From the NCBI GenBank assembly GCA_017482485.1, contig JAFUMV010000095.1:1-36400 (forward strand): a DNA stretch of 36,400 bases, in the 5' to 3' direction. Of this stretch, positions 30,472 through 36,400 are shown piece by piece; the first letter of the stretch is position 1, and each line of letters opens with the position of its first letter. This stretch comes from Lachnospiraceae bacterium (GTDB lineage: Bacteria; Bacillota; Clostridia; Lachnospirales; Lachnospiraceae). The translations under genes and the position numbers were made by a program. Below the pieces are notes generated by a model that was not told the origin of the DNA, searched no databases, and worked only from the letters and a program-made list of their open reading frames with translations.

Positions 30472-31443
30472 GGATATAAAAATCTTGTATTTGATAAAGA
30501 CAGTGTGTTTTTAGTGACAGGCGGAGCGGGCTTTATCGGTTCCAACCTGTGTGAAGCGATTCTGGACATGGGCTATAAGGTTCGCTGTCTGGATGACCTT
30601 TCCACCGGCAATCCGAAGCATGTGGAAATGTTTCAGGATAATCCGAATTACACCTTCATCAAAGGGGATATCAAGGATTTTGATACCTGTATGAAAGCCT
30701 GCGAGGGTGTGGACTATGTGCTGAATCAGGCAGCCTGGGGCAGCGTTCCCAGAAGCATCGAAATGCCTGTATTTTATGCGCACAACAATATTGTGGGCAC
30801 GCTGAACATGATGGAAGCGGCGAGACAGAATGGTGTGAAGAAATTCGTTTATGCCTCCAGCTCTTCCGTATACGGCGATCATCCCGGACTTCCCAAGAAG
30901 GAAGGCATCGAGGGAAATGTCCTTTCTCCTTACGCTCTGACCAAGAAAGTGGATGAGGAATACGGCAGACTTTATAAGGTGCTTTATGGTCTGGACACCT
31001 ACGGCATGCGTTATTTCAATGTTTTCGGCCGCAGACAGAATCCGGAAGGCATGTATGCCGCAGTCATTCCGAAGTTTTTGAAGATGCTCTTAAACGGCGA
31101 AGTGCCCACCATCAACGGTGACGGCAGACAGTCCAGAGATTTCACCTATGTGGACAATGTCATTGAGGCGAACTTAAAGGCCTGTCTGGCTTCTTCCGAA
31201 GCTGCCGGCAAGGCATATAATATCGGTTCCGGCGGCAGAGTTTTTCTGATCGATCTGTATTACGGACTCTGCGATGCCTTAAACATCAAAGTGGAGCCTG
31301 TTTTCGGCCCCCCCAGAGCCGGCGATATCCGCGATTCCAATGCGGATATTTCAAGAGCCAGAGAGCTGCTTGGCTATGATCCCGATTATGATTTTGAAAA
31401 GGGAATCAAGCTGGCGATTGACTGGTACAAAAATAACCTGTAG
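30469..31443 (+). CDS. tviC: UDP-N-acetylhexosamine 4-epimerase (WbpP/TviC type)
   Basis: 324-residue extended SDR. TGGAGFIGS (17-25) binds NAD. GSVPRSIEMP (91-100) is the signature of the WbpP/TviC group that prefers N-acetylated sugars, and SSSVYG with Y155-x-x-x-K159 provides catalysis. DGRQSRDFTYVDNVIEA and PRAGDIRDSNADI close the substrate pocket. It interconverts UDP-GlcNAc and UDP-GalNAc, or their uronates, working with the dehydrogenase two genes upstream. ATG 30469 is chosen over an in-frame ATG at 30403, which has no ribosome site; the AGGAG is presented through a hairpin. A terminator-like hairpin follows at 31486. Confidence 0.88.
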   Translation: MGYKNLVFDKDSVFLVTGGAGFIGSNLCEAILDMGYKVRCLDDLSTGNPKHVEMFQDNPNYTFIKGDIKDFDTCMKACEGVDYVLNQAAWGSVPRSIEMPVFYAHNNIVGTLNMMEAARQNGVKKFVYASSSSVYGDHPGLPKKEGIEGNVLSPYALTKKVDEEYGRLYKVLYGLDTYGMRYFNVFGRRQNPEGMYAAVIPKFLKMLLNGEVPTINGDGRQSRDFTYVDNVIEANLKACLASSEAAGKAYNIGSGGRVFLIDLYYGLCDALNIKVEPVFGPPRAGDIRDSNADISRARELLGYDPDYDFEKGIKLAIDWYKNNL

Positions 31444-31485
31444 AATGGTAACAGGTCTGCAGGGTTTATCTGTTATGTAGAATAA

Positions 31486-31517
31486 AGACAGCCGAACGCT
31501 CTGCGGACGGCTGTTTT
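31486..31517 (+). terminator. Terminator-like hairpin after the epimerase gene
   Basis: ACAGCCG (31488-31494) and CGGCTGT (31508-31514) pair perfectly with a short T-run (TTTT, 31514-31517). It would end or attenuate the transcript before the formyltransferase-like gene, 68 nt further on. Confidence 0.65.
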
Positions 31518-31584
31518 GCGCGATTAGGCGGAAAGAATCAAATGAAGCAGCGCAGGCAGCGGGTCAAACGGGAGGAGAAAATTT

Positions 31585-32526
31585 ATGCGTTACGATGTGG
31601 TAATTTTCGGCGTTAAGGATATGACCGCCGACATTGTGGAATATATCATGCAAAACGGGATTGCGAAAGTGGATCTGGTGGTGACCATTCATCCGGATGT
31701 GCTGAAGAAAAATCAGGTCTCCGGTTATCAGGGACTTTCCTGGCTTACGGAAAAGTACGGCATTGAAGTGTACGAAACCCATTCCTACAGCTTAAATGAT
31801 GAAGAAAGCAAACGTTTTTTTACAGAAAATGAATTTGGCCTCGGTATTTCCATGAGCTGGCAGCGCCTGATTCCGAAAGATGTGCTGGATCAGTTTGAAC
31901 ACGGCGTATTCGGTCTGCATGGAGGCTGCGGTTATCTGCCTTTCGGCAGAGGGCGTTCTCCCCTGAACTGGGCGGTGGTGCGCGGTGATACCCGGTTTAT
32001 TTTGAATATGTTCCAGTATGATGATAAGGCGGACAGCCCCAATGTGTTTGCCAATGAGATGTTTGCCATCAATCCTCATGATACGATCCGCACCCTTCAG
32101 TACAAAAATGTGCTGGTCAGCCGCAGACTGATCACAAAGCTTCTGAAGGCCCACCAGGACGGCACCATCCGGGTGAGACGGGATTCCAAAGATTTTGACA
32201 GCTGGAACGGCAAGAGAACGGCCGCGGACGGAAAAATGGATTTCCATGAAAGAACCCGCGACCTTTACAACCTGATCCGGGCGGTGTCCAGACCTTTTCC
32301 CGGCGCGTTTTGCTATGCCGGCAAGGACAAAGTTACGGTGTGGAGCGCGCATCCCTTTGATGAAATGCTGGATTTCTCCATGTATGCGCCGGGAGAAATC
32401 ATTGACATCATGGATGAAAAGCTGATCGTGCGCACGGTGGACGGCTCTCTTTTAATCGAAGAATATGTGTGTGAGGCCCAGCTGAAGCCGGGCATGGTGC
32501 TCTGTGGGGATTCTGCAGGCGAATGA
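31585..32526 (+). CDS. Sugar N-formyltransferase-like protein
   Basis: 313 residues of the methionyl-tRNA formyltransferase fold. The middle has FGLHGGCGYLPFGRGRSPLNWAVV in parts: catalytic histidine H112, with G110 where the usual N-x-H asparagine lies, and a candidate acid D150 in KADSPN. AADGKMDFHERTRDLYNLIRAV and RPFPGAFCY match the linker of ArnA/WbtJ-type sugar formyltransferases, and the C-terminal part (240-300) is the small OB-like domain. It could formylate the 4-amino sugar made by PglF/PglE using N10-formyl-THF. GGGAGGAG precedes ATG 31585. It is followed by a DUF2334 deacetylase with a small overlap of their frames. Confidence 0.78.
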   Translation: MRYDVVIFGVKDMTADIVEYIMQNGIAKVDLVVTIHPDVLKKNQVSGYQGLSWLTEKYGIEVYETHSYSLNDEESKRFFTENEFGLGISMSWQRLIPKDVLDQFEHGVFGLHGGCGYLPFGRGRSPLNWAVVRGDTRFILNMFQYDDKADSPNVFANEMFAINPHDTIRTLQYKNVLVSRRLITKLLKAHQDGTIRVRRDSKDFDSWNGKRTAADGKMDFHERTRDLYNLIRAVSRPFPGAFCYAGKDKVTVWSAHPFDEMLDFSMYAPGEIIDIMDEKLIVRTVDGSLLIEEYVCEAQLKPGMVLCGDSAGE

Positions 32527-32576
32527 ATGCTGACAGCATCCCGGAGGGCAGGGCAGAAGAACAAGGAGAGATTGCG

Positions 32577-33329
32577 ATGAAAATTGCGGTGAGAATGGAC
32601 GATATTACACCGGACATGGACTGGAAGAGCTTTGACGCTTTTGTATCACTCTTTCGAAAATACAATTTTTTTCCTCTTTTGGGAATTGTGCCTCAAAATC
32701 AGGACCCGAAGTTAACAGTGGATGAAGCAGATCCCGATTTCTATCAGAAAATGATCAATCTGCAAAAGGAAGGTTTCTGCCTTGCCATGCATGGCTGCAA
32801 TCATCTGTATGCTACGAAAAAGGGCGGTTGTTTTCCCCTGAATCCTCAGTCGGAATTTGCGGGCAGACAGGAAAGTGAACAGAGAGCACTTTTGGCGAAG
32901 GGGAAAGAGCTGCTGGAAAAAGAAGGAATTTACACCGATATTTTCATGGCACCGGGGCATACGCTGGATCGAACGACTGTGAAAATTTTAAAAGAGCTGG
33001 GATTTCGCTGCATCACCGATGGATTTGGAACCGCCCCCTACAAGCGCTGGGGCATGGTGTGGCTGCCGATTTCTTTTCTCCGCCGCTTCTGCTTTACCGA
33101 TAAGGAAGGCATCACAACGCTGGTGATCCATGCCAACCACTCCACGAAACAGCAGTTGGATGCTTATGAAAAGATGTTTTCGGAAAATCCGGACAGATTT
33201 GTGTCCTACAGTGTATTTTTTGAGATGGAAGCAAAACCCCAGAGCCTGCCGGCGCGTATAAAAGAGTATGGGCTTGCGTTGGGCAAGCAGTGGGCAGCAA
33301 GAGCAAAGCGGGCGCTGCGCAGAGGATAA
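32577..33329 (+). CDS. DUF2334-type polysaccharide deacetylase
   Basis: 250-residue NodB-like barrel. VRMDDITPDM (5-14) carries the catalytic aspartate pair, AMHGCNHLY (about 73-81) the metal-site histidine with the variant N-H, and FMAPGHTLD (about 127-135) the later histidine loop, as in PF10096/DUF2334. It lacks a signal peptide and so works in the cytoplasm, unlike ordinary peptidoglycan deacetylases. A likely job is removing an N-acyl group from a lipid-linked or nucleotide sugar. ATG 32577 has AAGGAG about 10 nt upstream; an upstream in-frame ATG at 32523 overlaps the formyltransferase stop but has no ribosome site. Confidence 0.8.
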   Translation: MKIAVRMDDITPDMDWKSFDAFVSLFRKYNFFPLLGIVPQNQDPKLTVDEADPDFYQKMINLQKEGFCLAMHGCNHLYATKKGGCFPLNPQSEFAGRQESEQRALLAKGKELLEKEGIYTDIFMAPGHTLDRTTVKILKELGFRCITDGFGTAPYKRWGMVWLPISFLRRFCFTDKEGITTLVIHANHSTKQQLDAYEKMFSENPDRFVSYSVFFEMEAKPQSLPARIKEYGLALGKQWAARAKRALRRG

Positions 33330-33333
33330 ACGG

Positions 33334-33365
33334 TGTACGGATGCAAAAACTGCATCGTACATTTT
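33334..33365 (+). terminator. Attenuator-like hairpin before the GT4 gene
   Basis: TGTACGGATGCA (33334-33345) pairs with TGCATCGTACA (33351-33361) with one bulged G around AAAAC, followed by TTTTG. The weak T-run suggests partial termination or an mRNA-end element between the deacetylase and the next glycosyltransferase. Confidence 0.5.
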
Positions 33366-33383
33366 GAAAGGAAGACAGATACT

Positions 33384-34529
33384 ATGAACAAACCGATTCG
33401 GGTTTTGCAGGTGTTGGGCGGCACCAGTCTGGGCGGAGCAGAAAGCCGGGTGATGGACCTGTACCGCCACATGGACAGAGAGCGGGTACAGTTTGATTTT
33501 GCGGTGCACAGCTCAAAACCGGAGTTTTTTGATCAGGAAATTGAGTCTCTGGGCGGAACAATCTACCGTCTGCCCAGGTTTAAGGTATATAACTGGCTTT
33601 CCTATCGGAAGGCATGGAAACAGTTTTTTACACAACATCAGGAATTTGCGGCGGTGCACGGTCACATGACCAGCACGGCGTCCATCTATCTTCCTATCGC
33701 AAAAAGTCTTGGGGTAAAACGGACCATGGCTCATGCCAGAAGCGCGGGAACAGACAGCGGCTTAAAAGGCGTGATGACCCGGCTGCTGCGGAAGAATCTG
33801 TGGAAAAAAACGGACTATTGTCTTGCATGCTCTGCCCTTGCAGGTCAGGCGGTATATGGAGAAAAAGCATGGAAAAAGGGCCTTGTGCATGTCATTCCCA
33901 ATGCCATCGGGCTGGAAAAATATGCCTATGATCCCGGGATGCGGGAAGAAATGCGCAGACAGCTGGGCGTTTCGGACCGTCTGGTGATCGGTCATGTGGG
34001 CCGTTTTCATGAGGCGAAAAATCATGGATTTCTGCTGGAGGTTTTTGCAGCTGTCTGTCAGAAAAGAGAAAATGCCGTGCTTGTTTTGGTGGGAGAAGGC
34101 GGCGGCATGGAGGCCGCAAAACAGAAGGCAAAAGAATTGGGAATTGCAGACAAAGTGCAGTTTCTGGGCAGTAAAAAAAATGTGGCGGACTATTATCAGG
34201 CCATGGATGTTTTTCTGTTTCCTTCCCTGTATGAGGGACTGCCGGGAAGCGTGCTGGAAGCCCAGGCGTCAGGCCTGTGCTGCGTGATTGCGGATACCAT
34301 CACCACAGAGGTTGGAATCACAGACCTTGTGGAATATGCGAGCCTTTCTGAAACGCCGCAAAAGTGGGCCGACCGGGTGCTTGCAGGTGCCGATGCAAAG
34401 ACGAAAAACCGCAGGGCACGGCTGGAAGAGCTGAGAGCGGCCGGGTTTGACGTGGCCGATCAGGCACAGAAAATGATGAATTTTTATGAAAAAGGGGAAC
34501 CTTTATGGGAAACGGAACCAAACCGTTAA
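33384..34529 (+). CDS. GT4 family glycosyltransferase
   Basis: 381-residue GT-B enzyme of the EpsF/EpsD-like group. The N-terminal VLQVLGGTSLGGAESRVMDLYRHMD pattern has the G-G-A-E acceptor loop. The C-terminal half has IGHVGRFHEAKNHGFLLE, VGEGG and the donor motif SLYEGLPGSVLEAQASGL with E-x7-E. ATG 33384 is chosen because AAAGGAAG lies upstream; 17 further in-frame codons would run through the hairpin region. The 3' end overlaps the next GT gene by 25 nt. It probably adds one sugar to the lipid-linked glycan; donor and linkage are unknown. Confidence 0.85.
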   Translation: MNKPIRVLQVLGGTSLGGAESRVMDLYRHMDRERVQFDFAVHSSKPEFFDQEIESLGGTIYRLPRFKVYNWLSYRKAWKQFFTQHQEFAAVHGHMTSTASIYLPIAKSLGVKRTMAHARSAGTDSGLKGVMTRLLRKNLWKKTDYCLACSALAGQAVYGEKAWKKGLVHVIPNAIGLEKYAYDPGMREEMRRQLGVSDRLVIGHVGRFHEAKNHGFLLEVFAAVCQKRENAVLVLVGEGGGMEAAKQKAKELGIADKVQFLGSKKNVADYYQAMDVFLFPSLYEGLPGSVLEAQASGLCCVIADTITTEVGITDLVEYASLSETPQKWADRVLAGADAKTKNRRARLEELRAAGFDVADQAQKMMNFYEKGEPLWETEPNR

Positions 34530-35677
34530 AACAAAAACTTCTGCTGGTGGTGCCCATGCTGCATCAGGGCGGCTTTGAGCGGGTGTGCGTGCGCACGGCC
34601 AGAATCATGGAGCCCTGGTTTGATGTGACCATCGCCATGTTCTCCGATGCGGATATCGCTTATGATATCACCGGCCTTTCGGTGGTGAATCTGGATGTGC
34701 CGGCGGCGGAGGGAAAGCTGCAGAAAATTATGAACGTGGGAAAGCGGATCGGACGTATGCAGGCGCTCAAAAAGAAATTAAAGCCCCATATCACCTACAG
34801 CTTTGGCCCCACGGCCAATCTGATCAACGTGCTGACGCCTGTCTGCGGGAAAATCTGGACGGGCGTGCGCAGCTATATGGACATGGACAATCCGGGGAAG
34901 TTAAAGCTGTTTTGCAGGCGTTCCGATAAAGTGATCTGCTGTTCCGAGGTGATTGCACAGGAATTGAAGGACCGTTTCGGGGCGGAAAATACGGAAGTGC
35001 TCTACAATCCCTATGACTGTAAAATGATGGAAGAGATGGCGGCGAAGGATGTGCCGGATATGCCTGATTTTTCCGATAAAAAAATGATCATCAGCGTGGG
35101 CCGGGAAGATGATGTCAAGGAATTCTGGCATCTGATCAAATGCATGAAGCTGCTTTCTGACAGGGTGCCTGATGCCCGGCTGTGCCTGGTGGGCGAGGGC
35201 AGTTTCGAAGAATATAAAAAACTGGCGGCTGACCTTGGTGTGACGGATCGCATCTGTTTTGCGGGGCTGCAGAAAAATCCCTTTCCCTGGATGAAACAGG
35301 CAGCACTTTTTGTGGGCGTTTCTGCCATGGAAGGGTTTCCCAACGCGCTGGTGGAAACGATGGCCTGTGGGGCAGGTGCAGTGTTTTCCAACTGTATGAG
35401 CGGACCGGCGGAAATTCTTTCCGACCGCTTTTTGGAAGTGGTGGGAAAACAGGAAGTTCTGGAAGAAAAATACGGCATTCTGGTGCCGGTGATGGATGAT
35501 CAAAAGAATCTGGAGGCTGCCGTGATCACCGAAGAAGAAAAACGGCTTGCCGATCTTCTGGAACAGCTTTTGAAGAATGAAAAGCGTCTGGAGCAGCTGG
35601 CGGAAGCGGCAAGGCAGAGGGCAGCGCAGTTTTCGGATGAAGCCTATGCAAAAAAAATTCTGACGATTGCCGGATGA
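34505..35677 (+). CDS. GT4 family glycosyltransferase
   Basis: 390-residue GT-B enzyme. LLLVVPMLHQGGFERVCVRTA at the N-terminus (G-G-F-E in place of the common G-G-A-E), ISVGREDDVKEFWHLIKCM and LVGEGSFEEY in the donor half, and SAMEGFPNALVETMACGA with E-x7-E (about 276-293) place it in GT4. The start lies inside the previous gene and has AAGGGGAAC before it, so the two are coupled. Another extension step of the same glycan is the expected role. A charged coiled region (about 335-375) ends the protein. Specificity is unknown. Confidence 0.85.
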   Translation: MGNGTKPLKQKLLLVVPMLHQGGFERVCVRTARIMEPWFDVTIAMFSDADIAYDITGLSVVNLDVPAAEGKLQKIMNVGKRIGRMQALKKKLKPHITYSFGPTANLINVLTPVCGKIWTGVRSYMDMDNPGKLKLFCRRSDKVICCSEVIAQELKDRFGAENTEVLYNPYDCKMMEEMAAKDVPDMPDFSDKKMIISVGREDDVKEFWHLIKCMKLLSDRVPDARLCLVGEGSFEEYKKLAADLGVTDRICFAGLQKNPFPWMKQAALFVGVSAMEGFPNALVETMACGAGAVFSNCMSGPAEILSDRFLEVVGKQEVLEEKYGILVPVMDDQKNLEAAVITEEEKRLADLLEQLLKNEKRLEQLAEAARQRAAQFSDEAYAKKILTIAG

Positions 35678-35705
35678 GAAACCGTTCGGATGAAAGAGGA
35701 GTCAA

Positions 35706-36400
35706 ATGAAACGAAAAATTGCATTTCATTTAAACTGCCTGGAACAGGGCGGCGCAGAGCGGGTGGTGACCAATCTGGCACACCAGTTTGCGCAGGAAGG
35801 ATATGAAGTGATTGTGGCCACTGAGTGGAAGGCGGAAAATGAGTTTTCGCTGGATGAAAAAGTGCGCCGCGTCATCGTGGGACCGAAGGAAAGCGATGAA
35901 AAGAAATCCAGATTTGCCAAAATCTTTCTGCGTTTTTCCTACTTAAGAAAATTCATCAAAGAAGAAAAGCCGGATGTGCTGATCGCGTTCGGACAGAAAG
36001 CCAATTACAGGGCTCTGATTTCTTCTTTGTTCACAAAACAGAAAACCATCATCTGTGTGCGGACGGATCCGAAGGGGCATTATGACGGTCTGATGGACAA
36101 AATTCAGATTCCCCTTTTGTTTCCTACCGCGTCCGGATTTGTTTTTCAGACGGAAGGGCAGCGGGATTTTTTCCCTGCCTGTGCCCGCAATCACAGTAAA
36201 ATCATTTTAAATCCGATTCATGAAAAATATATTCATGGGCCCAAGGATGCGCCTTTTCGAAAAGAAGTGGTGCAGAGCGGCAGGCTGGTGGACTTTAAAA
36301 ATCAGCCCATGCTGGTCCGGGCATTTTTAAAGGTGCATGAAAAGTATCCGGATTATGTGCTCAAAATTTACGGACCGGACTCCCTTGACGGAACAAAGGA
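35706..36400 (+). CDS. GT4 family glycosyltransferase, N-terminal part (cut by window end)
   Basis: 231 codons are visible from ATG 35706, preceded by GAGGAG. IAFHLNCLEQGGAERVVTNLAHQFA is the GT4 acceptor-loop start (G-G-A-E-R), and VCVRTDPKGHYDG and SGRLVDFKNQPMLVRAFLKVHEKYP begin the donor domain. The E-x7-E motif lies beyond the window. It is the third consecutive GT4 gene, 28 nt after the previous one, and shows that the glycan locus continues to the right. Confidence 0.88.
   Translation, partial: MKRKIAFHLNCLEQGGAERVVTNLAHQFAQEGYEVIVATEWKAENEFSLDEKVRRVIVGPKESDEKKSRFAKIFLRFSYLRKFIKEEKPDVLIAFGQKANYRALISSLFTKQKTIICVRTDPKGHYDGLMDKIQIPLLFPTASGFVFQTEGQRDFFPACARNHSKIILNPIHEKYIHGPKDAPFRKEVVQSGRLVDFKNQPMLVRAFLKVHEKYPDYVLKIYGPDSLDGTK

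Noticed and set aside
16280..36400. Pseudaminic or legionaminic acid pathway
   Set aside because: Although a PseH-like GNAT domain is present, the sialic-acid synthase (NeuB/PseI) and CMP-transferase are absent from the window.

Overview
The window looks like chromosomal DNA of a Gram-positive gut-type Bacillota, most likely a Lachnospiraceae/Clostridia relative. The reasons are strong AGGAGG-type ribosome sites, sigma-A promoters, protein families typical of that group (AGCS symporter, NhaC antiporter, DegV, DUF1836, DUF6020, DUF2334) and moderate GC. This placement is inference from gene content; no rRNA or tRNA gene was seen.

Left part (1-14222), accessory and housekeeping genes: the 3' part of a three-gene ABC-2 exporter operon (ATPase end plus two permeases with a triple-hairpin spacer); a decayed gene-poor stretch (1870-2698) holding a terminator, a solitary half CRISPR-like repeat and a 53-codon remnant fused by an ATGA overlap to an OGG1-type DNA glycosylase; two minus-strand ion/solute carriers (AGCS symporter and NhaC antiporter), each with its own terminator; an XRE-TPR regulator followed by the stump of a deleted ABC exporter; a MATE exporter translationally coupled to a cytoplasmic sialidase-like protein; and a divergent pair, degV against DUF1836-amidohydrolase, whose two promoters have identical hexamers.

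Right part (14351-36400, running off the end), all on the + strand: a long cell-surface glycan or protein-glycosylation locus. It opens with an EPSP synthase fused to a GNAT acetyltransferase. Next come a polyprenyl-phosphate sugar synthase (GT2), a DUF6020 GT-C-like membrane protein, and a WaaL-like O-antigen ligase with an extra N-terminal ectodomain. A Pgl-like set follows: PglF-type 4,6-dehydratase, VOC protein, PglE-type aminotransferase, PglC-type phosphoglycosyltransferase, ATP-grasp enzyme and PglA-type GT4. Then come a TviB/WbpO-type UDP-sugar dehydrogenase, an SGNH-hydrolase lipoprotein, a TviC/WbpP-type 4-epimerase, a sugar formyltransferase-like protein, a DUF2334 deacetylase and three GT4 glycosyltransferases, the last cut by the window end. 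Many of these genes overlap or lie within a few tens of bases of each other, so they are probably co-transcribed. A hairpin plus a good promoter at about 29.1-29.3 kb and a terminator-like hairpin at 31.5 kb suggest sub-units.

Working model (inference): PglF, PglE and PglC make and load a 4-amino-4,6-dideoxy-GlcNAc-type sugar on undecaprenyl phosphate. The amine may be acylated, formylated or ligated by the GNAT, formyltransferase or ATP-grasp enzyme. The GT4 enzymes extend the glycan, using UDP-HexNAcA and UDP-GalNAc(A) from the dehydrogenase/epimerase pair. The GT2/DUF6020 pair adds a side sugar outside the membrane, and the ligase transfers the product to a wall polymer or protein. No flippase or polymerase is visible in the window. 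The most unusual points are the AroA-GNAT fusion, the ectodomain-bearing ligase, and several regulatory architectures: an inverted repeat enclosing a promoter, a hairpin between Shine-Dalgarno and start codon, and tandem TGAC-loop hairpins.
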